From VRUE01 sp963844395 (lineage in GTDB: Bacteria > Actinomycetota > Thermoleophilia > Solirubrobacterales > 70-9): DNA of 64,000 bases. The stretch spans positions 992,001 to 1,056,000 of the forward strand of contig CAWJNX010000002.1 of the NCBI GenBank assembly GCA_963844395.1, given 5' to 3'. This document shows positions 36,849 through 46,009 of this stretch, piece by piece. The notes beneath the pieces are model-generated. The model was not told where the DNA came from. It searched no databases and worked only from the letters and a program-made list of their open reading frames with translations. Within the stretch, counting starts at the first letter, position 1; every line of letters begins with the position of its first letter. The position numbers were made by a program, and so were the translations under genes.

Positions 36849-38147
36849 ATGAGCGCCCTCCTGCTCGTTCTGCTGCTGGTGCTGGTGGCGGTCAATGGCT
36901 TCTTCGTCGCGGCCGAGTTCGCGCTGGTGCGCAGCCGCCGCAGCAAGATCGAACAGTTGGTTGCGGAGGGCGAGGCCGGCGCCGAGGCGGTGATCGAGCA
37001 GCTAGACACGATCGACGAGTCCCTCTCCGCCTGCCAGGTAGGGATAACGATGGCCTCGATCGGGATCGGCTTCCTCGGCGAGCCCTCACTGGCGGCGTTG
37101 CTGGAGCCGGTCTTCGGCGGCCTCTCGCATGGCGTCGCGGTTGGCCTCTCGGTGGCGATCGCCTTCACCCTGGTCACGGCGCTCCACATCAGCATCGGCG
37201 AGCAGGTCCCGAAGATGCTGGCGATCGGCCACGCCGAGCGGACCGCCCGTCGCGTCGCCCGCCCCCTCAACTGGTTCCGCGCCCTGACCGCGCCGGTGAC
37301 GAAGGCGCTGAGCGCCATCTCGAACGCGATCGTCCGTCTCTTCGGAGTCGATCCGACCGACATCGAGGAACGGCACACCGCGGAGGATCTGAAGCAGATC
37401 ATCGACCGCTCGAAAGTCGGCGGCACGCTTGATCCCGGCGAGGCCGGGATGCTGGGCGGCGTCTTCCACCTGCACGAGCAGGAGGCGCGCGAGGTGATGA
37501 CCCCGATTCCCGCCGTGGTCACCGTCGACGTCAAGGAGACCGCGGAGACGGCGCTGCGGCGCTGCGTCACCTCCGGCCACACCCGACTGGTCGTGATCGA
37601 GGACGACAACCCGGACCGGGTCAAGGGAATCGTCCACAACAACAGCGTCGCCCGTCTCTACATGAGCGACGGGCCCGAGGCGCGGATCGAGCCACTGGTC
37701 CGCGATGCCGTGATCGTCCCCGAGACCCGCCCGCTCGACGACCTGCTCCACGACCTGCAGGTGCAACGCACCTCGCTCTCGGTCGTCGTCGACGAGTACG
37801 GCCGCACGGTCGGGATCGTCACCGTCGAGGACATCCTCGAGGAGGTTGTGGGCGAGATCGAGGACGAGACCGACCCCCGCGCCGCTGCACTGCGTCGGCT
37901 CGCCGGCGGCGAGTGGTTCGTCCGCGGCCACGTCTCGCTCGGTGACCTGGCCGACGCCGGGATCGAGTTGCCGGTCGACAGTGACGCCTACAACTCGATT
38001 GGCGGCTACGTCTTCGGCGAGCTGGGCAGGTTGCCGAAGCGGGGCGACACGATCACCTCCAACGGCTACACGATCCGGGTCGAGTCGGTGCGCGAGAACC
38101 GGGTCGAGGCGGTCAGGATCAGCAGTTCCGTCCGGCCCGCCGCCTAG
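36849..38147 (+). CDS. CNNM/CBS/CorC-domain membrane protein (HlyC/CorC family)
   Basis: The 432-residue protein has a DUF21/CNNM membrane domain (about 1-190, LVLVAVNGFFVAAEFALVRSRRSKIEQL). Two CBS domains follow (about 210-330, EVMTPIPAVVTVD and VIVPETRPLDDLLHDLQ with VVDEYGRTVGIVTVEDILEEVVGEI), then a CorC_HlyC C-terminal domain. Relatives take part in Mg2+/Co2+ efflux or resistance. The old name hemolysin C is misleading. Confidence 0.9.
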   Translation: MSALLLVLLLVLVAVNGFFVAAEFALVRSRRSKIEQLVAEGEAGAEAVIEQLDTIDESLSACQVGITMASIGIGFLGEPSLAALLEPVFGGLSHGVAVGLSVAIAFTLVTALHISIGEQVPKMLAIGHAERTARRVARPLNWFRALTAPVTKALSAISNAIVRLFGVDPTDIEERHTAEDLKQIIDRSKVGGTLDPGEAGMLGGVFHLHEQEAREVMTPIPAVVTVDVKETAETALRRCVTSGHTRLVVIEDDNPDRVKGIVHNNSVARLYMSDGPEARIEPLVRDAVIVPETRPLDDLLHDLQVQRTSLSVVVDEYGRTVGIVTVEDILEEVVGEIEDETDPRAAALRRLAGGEWFVRGHVSLGDLADAGIELPVDSDAYNSIGGYVFGELGRLPKRGDTITSNGYTIRVESVRENRVEAVRISSSVRPAA

Positions 38148-38191
38148 GTTTCCTGAGCAACCTGCGTTTCGCCTATTCGTGGAGGTACCGC

Positions 38192-38419
38192 ATGTGGGTT
38201 GTGCGTTTGAGCGACAAGCAGCTTGAGGTCCTGAGAGCGCTGCTGCGCTCCGAGGAGCATCTCGGCCCGGCGCTGAAAGGCGCGATCGAGGCACTCGACC
38301 TGGCTCGCTGGGACGACCTGCCCGAGGCAGAGCTTCCCTGGGAGGAGATCGAGCAGACCGCCCGCCGCCAGGGCATCTCCCCGGCCGACGTGATCTGGGA
38401 CCTGGCTGGCCGGAGGTAG
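38192..38419 (+). CDS. Small hypothetical protein
   Basis: The 75-residue product (MWVVRLSDKQLEVLRALL at its start) is helical, acidic and Trp-containing, with a stretch GISPADVIWDLAGRR at the end that looks like a small helix-turn-helix-like or degradation-adapter motif. No family is recognised. Codon use matches its neighbours, and GGAGGTACC just upstream of ATG 38192 is a good ribosome-binding site. Confidence 0.6.
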   Translation: MWVVRLSDKQLEVLRALLRSEEHLGPALKGAIEALDLARWDDLPEAELPWEEIEQTARRQGISPADVIWDLAGRR

Positions 38420-38432
38420 TCCGGCAACGGGC

Positions 38433-39257
38433 CTAGTCGTACGTGTAGAAACCCGCGCTGCTCTTGCGGCCCAGCTTGCCTTCGGCGGCCATCTCGACCA
38501 TCAGCGTCGGCGGCTTGTGGGCGGCCTCGGAGGAGTCGGCGTAGAGGGCGTCGCCGATCGCCTCGGCGACGTCGAGCCCGACGAAGTCGAGCAGGGCGAG
38601 CGGGCCCATCGGGTGGCCGGCGCCGAGCTTCATGCAGGAGTCGACCTCGCCGGCCTCCATGCCGGTCCGTTCGACCAGCCGCACCGCGTCGAAGAGGTAG
38701 GGGAAGAGGAGGCGGTTGACGACGAAACCGGCCTGGTCGGGAACCTCGACCGCGGTCTTGCCGAGCGCTGCGCACCAGGCGAGCGCTTTCTCCCGCGTCC
38801 CCTCGGGAACACCGGGGAAGCAGACCTCGACCAGCTTCATCCTCGGCACGGGGTTGAAGACGTGGAGGCCGAAGAGCCGGCCGTCGATGTCCGCTGCGGA
38901 GGCGATCTCGGCGATGCTGAGCGAAGAGGTGGTGGTCGCGAGGTCGGCGTCGGGGCAGGCCGCGGCGACGGCGCTCAGCACCTCGCCCTTCGGTGCCACC
39001 TCCTCGATCACGGCCTCGACGACGATGTCGCAGTCGCACAGGTCATTGGGGTCGGTGGTCACCCGCAGCCGCGAGGGCTCTGCGCCATCGATCTTGGCGC
39101 AGGCGGCGACCACTTTCTCCTCGGCGCGCCAGGCAGAAGCCTCGCTGCGAGCCAGCAGGATCGTGTCCGCCGTCGTGGTTGAGACGGCCGCCAGGCCGGT
39201 GGCGATGGCGCCGCTGCCGGCGATGCCCGGACTCTCGTACCCCATGTTCGCGCTCAT
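38433..39257 (-). CDS. 3-hydroxyacyl-CoA dehydrogenase family protein
   Basis: The 274-residue protein has a Rossmann start GIAGSGAIATGLAAV (the usual GxGxMG is GSGAIA), EAVIEEVAPKGEVL, HVFNPVPRMKLVEV with the catalytic His, VPDQAGFVVNRLLFPYLFDAVRL, and KLGAGHPMGPLALLDFVGLDV. It oxidises 3-hydroxyacyl-CoA to 3-ketoacyl-CoA with NAD. It is divergent from the thiolase gene, with a TetR-type palindrome between them, so the two are probably co-regulated in fatty acid oxidation. Confidence 0.9.
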   Translation of the reverse strand: MSANMGYESPGIAGSGAIATGLAAVSTTTADTILLARSEASAWRAEEKVVAACAKIDGAEPSRLRVTTDPNDLCDCDIVVEAVIEEVAPKGEVLSAVAAACPDADLATTTSSLSIAEIASAADIDGRLFGLHVFNPVPRMKLVEVCFPGVPEGTREKALAWCAALGKTAVEVPDQAGFVVNRLLFPYLFDAVRLVERTGMEAGEVDSCMKLGAGHPMGPLALLDFVGLDVAEAIGDALYADSSEAAHKPPTLMVEMAAEGKLGRKSSAGFYTYD

Positions 39258-39320
39258 GGCCGGGTTCCTATCACGCGCACCCAGTTCGACGCTTTGTGTG
39301 AGATCGGTCAGAGACCCTGG

Positions 39321-39336
39321 CTGACTGACCAGTCAA
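39321..39336. promoter_or_regulatory. TetR-type operator palindrome between hydroxyacyl-CoA dehydrogenase and thiolase
   Basis: CTGACTGACCAGTCAA has 7-bp arms around a 2-bp centre with one mismatch. It nearly equals the perfect palindrome at 48296-48311 upstream of another acyl-CoA dehydrogenase gene. Location in a divergent promoter region and this symmetry suit a TetR-family repressor of fatty acid oxidation. The regulator gene itself is not in the window. Confidence 0.65.
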
Positions 39337-39398
39337 TGGATTATCCTGAGAGTTGCAACAAGAAACGGATCTGGCCTGGCAAGAAGACGGAGGCGAAG

Positions 39399-40583
39399 AT
39401 GGCGGAGAACGGCGGCGGGAAGTTCGGAGGACGGGAGGTCGTGATCGTCGAGGCGGTCCGCACCCCGATCGGGCGCGGCCACGAGGAGAAGGGCTACTAC
39501 AAGGACGTGCATCCCTCGAACCTCCTCGCCAAGGCCTACGGCGAGCTGTTCGAGCGCTCCGGCGTCGACCCGGCCGAGACCGGCGACGTTGTCACCGGCT
39601 GCGCCCAGCAGTTCGGAGAGCAAGGGGTCAACATCGGCCGCAACGCCTGGCTCGAGGCCGGCCTGCCGATCGAGACGCCGGCGACGACGATCGACCGCCA
39701 GTGCGGCTCCGCCCAGCAGGCCGTCAACTTCGCCGCGGCGCTGGTCGCGACCGGCGTCCACGATGTCGCGATCGGCTCCGGGGTCGAGCACATGGGCCAC
39801 ATCTCCTTCGCCGACGGCTACCAAGTGATGGGCGAGCACGGCTCGCCCTTCTCGCCCGAGCTGCTCGAGCGCTACAACCTGATCCCGCAGGGCCTCTCCG
39901 CCGAGATGATCGCCGACAAGTGGGAGATCCCCCGCTCTGAGCTGGACGAGCTCGGCCTGCGCTCCCAGCAGCTTGCCGCCAAGGCGACCGAGGAGGGTCG
40001 CTTCGAGCGCGAGATCGTGCCGTTCGCCGTCAACGGCGACACCTACGTCACCGACCAGGGCCTGCGCGAGACCTCCCTCGAGGCCCTTTCCAACCTGAAG
40101 CCGGCCTTCAAGGAGGACGGCAAGATCACCGCCGGCAACTCCTCGCAGGTCTCCGACGGCGCCGCCGCGGTGCTGCTGATGGCGCGCGAGAAGGCCGACG
40201 CGCTCGGGCTGGTGCCGCGGGCGCGGATCTACGACCAGACCACGGTCGGCGTCGATCCGGTGATCATGCTGACCGGCCCGATCCCGGCGACCGAGAAGCT
40301 GCTGGAGCGCAACGGGATGAAGATCGACGACATCGACCTGGTCGAGATCAACGAGGCCTTCGCCTCGGTCATCGCCGCTTGGCGCCGCGAGCTCGACCCC
40401 GACATGGACCGCGTCAACGTCAATGGCGGCGCGATCGCCCTCGGCCACCCGCTGGGCTCGACCGGCGCCCGCCTGATTACCACCCTGCTGCACGAGATGG
40501 AGCGCTCCGACAAGGAGATGGGCCTGGTGACGATGTGCTGCGGTGGGGGTCTCGGTACGGGAACCCTGATCGAGAGGATCTAG
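39399..40583 (+). CDS. Acetyl-CoA C-acyltransferase (thiolase)
   Basis: The 394-residue enzyme cleaves 3-ketoacyl-CoA with CoA. It has EAVRTPIGRG, the nucleophile Cys in DRQCGSAQQAVNFAA, NEAFASVIAAW, GGAIALGHPLGSTGARL with the active-site His, and CCGGGLGTGTLIE with the second Cys. ATG 39399 was chosen with GGAGG nearby. It is the first gene of a thiolase-ACAD-ACAD-LLM run on the plus strand. Confidence 0.95.
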   Translation: MAENGGGKFGGREVVIVEAVRTPIGRGHEEKGYYKDVHPSNLLAKAYGELFERSGVDPAETGDVVTGCAQQFGEQGVNIGRNAWLEAGLPIETPATTIDRQCGSAQQAVNFAAALVATGVHDVAIGSGVEHMGHISFADGYQVMGEHGSPFSPELLERYNLIPQGLSAEMIADKWEIPRSELDELGLRSQQLAAKATEEGRFEREIVPFAVNGDTYVTDQGLRETSLEALSNLKPAFKEDGKITAGNSSQVSDGAAAVLLMAREKADALGLVPRARIYDQTTVGVDPVIMLTGPIPATEKLLERNGMKIDDIDLVEINEAFASVIAAWRRELDPDMDRVNVNGGAIALGHPLGSTGARLITTLLHEMERSDKEMGLVTMCCGGGLGTGTLIERI

Positions 40584-40586
40584 GAC

Positions 40587-40602
40587 CTGGCCGGTCGGCC
40601 AG
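40587..40602. promoter_or_regulatory. Palindrome upstream of acyl-CoA dehydrogenase, possible TetR-type operator
   Basis: CTGGCCGGTCGGCCAG has perfect 7-bp arms around GT, the same 7-2-7 layout as the operators at 39321 and 48296. It shares the G.C.G..C.G.C positions. It lies 15 bases before the acyl-CoA dehydrogenase start at 40617. Confidence 0.5.
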
Positions 40603-40616
40603 TAGTCTGCTGAGCG

Positions 40617-41795
40617 ATGGACCTCAGTCTCTCTCCATCCGAGCGAGAGTTCCGCGACGAGGTTCGGACGTGGCTGGAAGAGAACCATCCGGGGCCCGAG
40701 CCGGAGAGCGGCCTCGAGGAGGTGATGGCCTTCCGCCGCGAGTGGCAGGGGAAGTTGCACGAGGCGGGCTGGGCCGGGATCTCCTGGCCGAAGGAGTACG
40801 GCGGTCGTGGTGCCACTTTGATCGAGCAGGCGATCTTCGTCGGCGAGGCGGCGCGCCAGGAAGCGCCGAGCCCCGCCAACGTGCTCGGCCTGGCGATGGG
40901 CGGGCCGGTGGTGATCGCCCACGGCACCGACGAGCAAAAGCAGCGCTACCTGGAGCCGATCCTCACCGCCGAGGAGATCTGGTGCCAGGGGTTCTCAGAG
41001 CCCGAGTCCGGCTCCGACCTCGCCTCACTGAAGACGAAGGCGGTCAAGGACGGCGACGAGTGGGTCGTCACCGGGCAGAAGGTCTGGACGACCTTCGCCC
41101 AGTTCGCCAAGTGGTGCATGCTCGTCGCCCGCACCGACCCCGACGCTCCCAAGCACCAGGGCCTCACTTACTTCCTGATGGACATGGAGCAGCCCGGGAT
41201 CCAGGTTCGCCCGCTGGTCCAGATCACCGGCGAGGGCGAGTTCAACGAGATCTTCATGGAGGAGGTACGGATCCCCGACGCCAACGTCGTCGGCGGGGTC
41301 GGCAACGGCTGGTCGGTTGCGATCACGACGCTGATGAACGAGCGGGCCGGGCTCGCCTTCGGCGCGATCTCCCAGATCTCCAACAGCCTCAAGCGGCTCA
41401 ATCAGCTTGCCGCCGAGACCCGGGTCAACGGCGGCGTCGCGGCCGAGGACCCGGTCCTGCGTCAGCGACTCGCGCAGCTCCACGTCGAGGCCGAGACGAT
41501 GCGGCTCAACGCCTATCGCGGCCTGACCAAGACGATGCAGTCGGGGATTCCGGGGCCGGAGGGATCGCTCGGCAAGTGGCAGTGGGCCGACATCAACCAG
41601 CGGATCACCGAGCTGGCGCTGGACATCGAGGGCGCCTACGCGATCCTGGATCGCGGCAGCGACCGCGCTGTCGCCAACGGCGCCTGGCAGTACGGGTTCC
41701 TGCGCTCGCGCGCCAACTCGATCGAGGGCGGCACCACCGACATCCTCAAGAACATCATCGCCGAGCGGGTGCTTGGACTGCCGCGGCTGCGCTGA
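40617..41795 (+). CDS. Acyl-CoA dehydrogenase family protein
   Basis: The 392-residue flavoprotein has the N-terminal helical domain, WCQGFSEPESGSDLASLKTKAVKDGDEWVVTGQKVWTTFAQFA (flavin/substrate segment), and a C-terminal helical domain with RSRANSIEGGTTDILKNIIAERVLGLPR. It catalyses the first, FAD-dependent step of beta-oxidation. The adjacent second ACAD gene suggests a hetero-oligomer, as in actinobacterial FadE pairs. That pairing is inference. Confidence 0.93.
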   Translation: MDLSLSPSEREFRDEVRTWLEENHPGPEPESGLEEVMAFRREWQGKLHEAGWAGISWPKEYGGRGATLIEQAIFVGEAARQEAPSPANVLGLAMGGPVVIAHGTDEQKQRYLEPILTAEEIWCQGFSEPESGSDLASLKTKAVKDGDEWVVTGQKVWTTFAQFAKWCMLVARTDPDAPKHQGLTYFLMDMEQPGIQVRPLVQITGEGEFNEIFMEEVRIPDANVVGGVGNGWSVAITTLMNERAGLAFGAISQISNSLKRLNQLAAETRVNGGVAAEDPVLRQRLAQLHVEAETMRLNAYRGLTKTMQSGIPGPEGSLGKWQWADINQRITELALDIEGAYAILDRGSDRAVANGAWQYGFLRSRANSIEGGTTDILKNIIAERVLGLPRLR

Positions 41796-41808
41796 TCCGG
41801 AGCTGACC

Positions 41809-42934
41809 ATGTACTTCGACCTCACCGACGAGCAGCAGGCGATCAAGTCGACGGCGCGCGACTTCCTCGCCGCCCGCTACAAATCGGAGCGGATCCGCGA
41901 GCTGGCCGACACCGCGGCCGGCTTCGAGCAGTCCGACTGGGAGGAGATGGCGGAGCTGGGCTGGCCGGGGCTGGCGCTGCCGGAGGAGTGGGGGGGACAG
42001 GGCCTCGGCATCGTCGAGCTGGCGGTCCTCTTCGAGGAGCTGGGCTACGCCTTGGCGCCGACGCCGCTGCTGTCCAACACGATCGCCGGCCTGGCGCTGG
42101 CCGCGAACGGGACCGAGGCGCAGAAAGAGCGCTGGCTACGACCGCTGGCCGCCGGCGAGGCGCGCGGCACCGTCGCCCTGCTGGACGCCGGTACGCCGGC
42201 GACGCCGGGCATGTTCACGATGGAGGCCCAGGCCGACGGCGACGGAATCCTCCTGGCCGGCGAAAAGATCCTCGTGATGGACGCCTCCGAGGCCGACTTC
42301 CTCCTCGTCGCGACCGCCGACGGCCGTCGCCATCTGGTCGAGAGCGACGCCAAGGGAGTGAAGGTCGAGTCCGACACCTCGATCGATCCCACCCGTCGCT
42401 TCTACACCGTCCAATTCGACGGCGTGCAGATTGGTCCGGAGGCGACCCTGAACGGGGCGCAGGCCGACTACCTGCCGGTGCTGTTGCGCGCTTGCGTTGC
42501 GATCGCGGCCGAGTTCGACCGGGCTCGCCCAGCGGACGATGGAGATGGCAGTCGAGTACGCCAAAGACCGCAAGCAGTTCGGGCGGCCGATCGGCGCCTA
42601 CCAGGCCGTCTCACACCGTTGCGCTCAGATGCTGCTGGAGACCGAGAACTCCCGCTCGGCGGTGTACGGGGCGGCCTGGGCAGCCGACGCCGAGCCCGAG
42701 TCGCTGCCGCTGGCGGCGGCGATGGCCAAGGCCTACGCCTCAGACGTGGGCTGGCGCGTCCCCGACGCCTCGATCCAGGTTCATGGCGGCATCGGCTTCA
42801 CCTGGGAGCACGACCTTCACTTCTTCCTCAAGCGCGGCAAGGCGAACGCCGCGACCTTCGGCGACGCCAGGTGGCACCGCGACCGGGTCGCCGACCTCGT
42901 CCTCGCCGAGGCCCCCGTCCCGTCCCCCGTCTGA
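41809..42934 (+). pseudogene. Acyl-CoA dehydrogenase gene with an internal +1 frameshift
   Basis: ATG 41809 (MYFDLTDEQQAIKSTARDFLAARY) opens an acyl-CoA dehydrogenase frame through LRACVAIAAEF. The conserved continuation (GLAQRTMEMAVEYAKDRKQFGRPIGAYQAV, then VHGGIGFTWEHDLHFFLKRG) is in the next frame, ending at 42934. Removing one base at about 42517-42521 (GACCGGG) restores a full-length protein of about 374 residues. Both halves are well conserved with no other damage, so a sequencing error or very recent mutation is likely. The gene lies 13 bases after the preceding ACAD gene. Confidence 0.85.
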
Positions 42935-42953
42935 GACGGGCTGGCCGGGGACC

Positions 42954-43982
42954 GTGGCAGCGCTGGACCGAATTTCGGTCGCCGCGATCGGCACCACCGT
43001 CGCCGACCTCGAGGCGGAGGCGAAGCGGGCAGAGGCAGCCGGGGTCGAGTGCGTCTGGGCGCCGGAGCTGTTCCGCTCCTCGGTTACCCAGGCGGCCTAC
43101 CTGGCAGGGCGCACCGAGAGGATCGGCATCGCCACCGGGATCGCCTGGGCCTTCACCCGCAGCCCCTTCATCCTTGCCGTCAGCGCCCTCGACATAGACG
43201 AGATGTCAAGCGGGCGCTTCCGCCTCGGCCTCGGCTCCGGCGTCAAACGGCTGAACGAAACTTGGCACAACGCTGAGTACGGCAAACCGGCGCCGCACCT
43301 GCGCGAGGCGATCGAGGCGACGCGGCTGATCATGCAGCAAGCCGGCAAGGGCGAGCCGATCCGCTTCGAGGGCTCCTACTACGACATCGACATCAAGGGC
43401 TGGATCAGGCCGCACCCGGCCGCCCGCGAGTCGGTGCCGATCTACACCGCCGGCGTGCAGGGCGGCATGTGCCGGATGGCCGGCGACGTCGCCGACGGCC
43501 TGATCGGCCACCCGATCCAGAGCCTGCGTTGGATCGACGAGGTCGTCGTCTCCTCCTTCGAGGAGGGCCTGCGGCGCTCCGGCCGCGAGCGCAAGGACTT
43601 CGACTATCTGCCAACCGTCTGCTGCGCGATCGACGATGACGAGGCGAAGGCGATCGAGATGGCGCGCCGCACGATTTCCTTTTACGCGACCGTCAGGACC
43701 TACATGCCGCTTTGGGAGTTGCACGGCTTCGCCGACAATGCCGTTGCGGCAGGAGATGCCTTCCGCCGCGGCGACCTCGCTGAGGTGCCGGCGGCGATCA
43801 GCGACGAGATGGTCGAGACCTACTGCGCCGCCGGTCCCCTCGACAAGGTCCGCGCCCGGGTAGAGGCGACCGGCGAGCGGGCAGACGGCCTCTTCCTGAC
43901 CCCACCGACCTACTTCATCTCCCCCGAGGAGCTGAGTGAGTACCAGAACCGTCTGATCGACGCCTTCGGCCCAGCCGCCTGA
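42954..43982 (+). CDS. LLM-class (F420-dependent-type) flavin/deazaflavin oxidoreductase
   Basis: The 342-residue TIM barrel has the luciferase-like pattern: AEAAGVECVWAPELFRS, RIGIATGIAWAFTRSPFILAVSALDIDEMSSGRFRLGLGSGVKRLNE, and PIYTAGVQGGMCRMAGDVADGLIGHP. Members in actinobacteria mostly use coenzyme F420 or FMN. The substrate is unknown. GTG 42954 is preferred. Its place at the end of an acyl-CoA dehydrogenase run suggests a role in lipid or branched-chain substrate catabolism. Confidence 0.88.
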   Translation: MAALDRISVAAIGTTVADLEAEAKRAEAAGVECVWAPELFRSSVTQAAYLAGRTERIGIATGIAWAFTRSPFILAVSALDIDEMSSGRFRLGLGSGVKRLNETWHNAEYGKPAPHLREAIEATRLIMQQAGKGEPIRFEGSYYDIDIKGWIRPHPAARESVPIYTAGVQGGMCRMAGDVADGLIGHPIQSLRWIDEVVVSSFEEGLRRSGRERKDFDYLPTVCCAIDDDEAKAIEMARRTISFYATVRTYMPLWELHGFADNAVAAGDAFRRGDLAEVPAAISDEMVETYCAAGPLDKVRARVEATGERADGLFLTPPTYFISPEELSEYQNRLIDAFGPAA

Positions 43983-44045
43983 CCCGGCGGCGTGCGGTGG
44001 ATGCGTGGCGCAATCCGTCCCGCATTGGGCTAAAGTCTTCGCCCG

Positions 44046-45107
44046 ATGCAGGGATCGCGGGAGCCGATTTTCTTATTGCGCTTGAGGGTTGCGGCCGTCG
44101 GGCTGCTCGCCGCGCTGATTGCGGCTGCCCTCGCCTCGAGCGGCTCGGCTGCCCCCCAGGCGGGCCTGCAGCAGGCCATGCTGGTCCAAGAACAGCACTC
44201 CGCCGCTCTGCTGGCTCGTGCTGGAGTTGTCGGCACCGGCGTCAGTCAGGACGCGACCGGCGAAGCCGAGGTCGTGGTGCTCGCGACGCAACCGATTCAA
44301 GTCGCTCAGACCCTCTCCGGGGTTGACGTCGAGCTGAAGGTGACGGGCCCGATCTCGTCGCTGAAGATGGCGGCTCGGAAACGACCCGGCAGCGGCGGCG
44401 GGACGACGAGCGAATTGACTCCCACGAGTCGCTTTCCCAGGCCGGTGCCGATCGGCGTCTCGACCGGCAACGCCGGGGAGTGCTCGGCCGGCACGATCGG
44501 CGCACGCGTCTCGAATTCCTCGGGCAACGTCTATGCGCTCAGCAACAACCACGTCTACGCACGCGAAAACAAAGCTGCGCTTGGCAGCCAGGTTCTGCAA
44601 CCGGGCCTTTATGACACCGGCTGCGCCTTCAGCGCCGCCAACGTCTTCGGCAGCCTCAGCGCCTTCGAGCCGATCGTCTTCTCGACCGCGGCTAACAACA
44701 CCATCGACGCGGCGATCGCCACTACGACGGCCGGTCAACTCGGGACTGCGACGCCTTCGAACGGCTACGGCGAACCCTCGTCCCAGACCCAGGCTGCGAC
44801 GCCCGGCCTCACGGTGCAGAAGTACGGCCGCACGACTTCTTTGACCGGCGGCACTGTGGTCGCGGTCAACGGCATCGTCAACGTCGGCTATAGCGCCGGC
44901 ACCGCCCGGTTCGTCGACCAGGTCTTCGTCGAAGGCCAGAAGCCCTTCCTCCGGTCGGGCGACTCCGGTTCGTTGCTGGTGACGGCGAACACCGCCGCCA
45001 ACCCCGTCGGCCTGCTCTTCGCCGGCAACTCGAGCGGCAAGTTCGCGATCGCCAACCCGATCGACCTCGTGCTGGACCGCTTCGGCGTCAAAGTCAACGG
45101 CAAGTAG
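44046..45107 (+). CDS. Secreted trypsin-like (S1-fold) serine protease homologue
   Basis: The 353-residue protein has a signal peptide (about 1-35, hydrophobic VAAVGLLAALIAAALASS). The chymotrypsin-like domain has candidate triad residues His169 (SNNHVYA), Asp221 (NTIDAAIA) and Ser307 (RSGDSGSLLV). Intervening turns resemble bacterial nuclease/protease-like S1 relatives that sit in secreted actinobacterial proteins. It probably cleaves outside the cell. It stands alone, with no partner genes on this strand. Confidence 0.82.
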   Translation: MQGSREPIFLLRLRVAAVGLLAALIAAALASSGSAAPQAGLQQAMLVQEQHSAALLARAGVVGTGVSQDATGEAEVVVLATQPIQVAQTLSGVDVELKVTGPISSLKMAARKRPGSGGGTTSELTPTSRFPRPVPIGVSTGNAGECSAGTIGARVSNSSGNVYALSNNHVYARENKAALGSQVLQPGLYDTGCAFSAANVFGSLSAFEPIVFSTAANNTIDAAIATTTAGQLGTATPSNGYGEPSSQTQAATPGLTVQKYGRTTSLTGGTVVAVNGIVNVGYSAGTARFVDQVFVEGQKPFLRSGDSGSLLVTANTAANPVGLLFAGNSSGKFAIANPIDLVLDRFGVKVNGK

Positions 45108-45119
45108 CCGTCCGCCCAA

Positions 45120-45323
45120 TCACTCCTCGCGCGGGGTGATGCGGAAGACTGAGACGACCTCGGCCTGATGGGCCTCCGGGTGGGCGACGTAGGCGCTGGG
45201 GCCGCCGCCGAACCAGCCAGCTGACTCGTTGTCGCCGACGAAGATGCCGGGGTGGTGCTTACCGTCGCCGTCCTCCACCCAGACCTTGTCCCCCTCCTTG
45301 AAGCCGTGCGGTGCGTCGCTCAT
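45120..45323 (-). CDS. Small hypothetical protein, SH3-like
   Basis: The 67-residue product MSDAPHGFKEGDKVWVEDGDGKHHPGIFVGDNE... looks like a small beta-barrel of the KOW/SH3 kind (GDKVWVED, PGIFVGD). A Gly-rich turn and a VVSVFRITPREE end follow. No family is named with confidence. ATG 45323 is preferred over 45335. Confidence 0.6.
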   Translation of the reverse strand: MSDAPHGFKEGDKVWVEDGDGKHHPGIFVGDNESAGWFGGGPSAYVAHPEAHQAEVVSVFRITPREE

Positions 45324-45336
45324 CACGCCAAGCATA

Positions 45337-45388
45337 GGACGTGCCGCGGTTTAGAGGACCCAATGGGTACTCAACTCGCGGCACGTCC
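45337..45388 (-). repeat. Family D short palindrome, copy D2
   Basis: Perfect 12-bp arms GGACGTGCCGCG (45337-45348) and its complement (45377-45388) flank a loop. Its minus strand aligns with D1 through TACCCA and GTCCT. It separates the start of the small SH3-like gene from the 3' end of the exported-protein gene. Confidence 0.7.
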
Positions 45389-45417
45389 CGTGTAGGTGTG
45401 GGTCGGCAGGTTCGTTC

Positions 45418-45942
45418 CTACGGGCAGACGACGACGAGGTGGAAGTCGGCATCCTCGGGGGCGCCTTTCTCGTCGCGCGTTCTCACTTCGATCGCGTTGG
45501 GATTGGCCGCAGAGGTGTTGGTCTGGGCGAAGCCGGCCCCCGGTGGGGTCGTGCCGGCGTTGTTGCGGGTGGCGACGTTGGCGCAGCCGCTGATGTTCTG
45601 TAGGAACGTCACTGCCACGGCGCCGCCGCCCTCGGTGGCGGTAATACCGGCGTCGCTGGCGCGGGCGAGGGTCGCGTTGCCCGGACTGGCGGGATTGTTG
45701 ACGACCGCCCAGTAGGTGTGGGTGGCGCGCTTTGCCGCCGGAACCGTCCCCAGCTTGTTGTTGTTGATCTGGAAGCCGGTCAGCGTGTCTTTCTTCAGCT
45801 TGCCCCCACCGATGGTCTGCTTTTTGATCGCGCCGCCGTTGATCCGCTGCGCGGCGTAAGCGCTTCCGGCCAACGCTGCGATCAGCGCGATCACGGCGAC
45901 GACCATGGCGGGCGACGGGCGTTTGCTTCTTAGCGTGCTCAT
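45418..45942 (-). CDS. Exported protein of the GG-x-IKK repeat type
   Basis: The 174-residue product has a signal peptide (PAMVVAVIALIAALAGSAYA) followed by short repeats INGGAIKKQTIGGGKLKKDTLTG, then a beta-rich domain with two Cys (GCANVATR, VVVCP). Many paralogues of this layout occur in Solirubrobacterales-like genomes. Function is unknown. ATG 45942 was chosen because the signal peptide begins there. Confidence 0.75.
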   Translation of the reverse strand: MSTLRSKRPSPAMVVAVIALIAALAGSAYAAQRINGGAIKKQTIGGGKLKKDTLTGFQINNNKLGTVPAAKRATHTYWAVVNNPASPGNATLARASDAGITATEGGGAVAVTFLQNISGCANVATRNNAGTTPPGAGFAQTNTSAANPNAIEVRTRDEKGAPEDADFHLVVVCP

Positions 45943-46009
45943 CCGGCCTCCTTGTTCGGCTCCTCGAAACTCGGTAACCCGCGGCAGCGGGTCAGGCTGC
46001 GGTGGGCCG

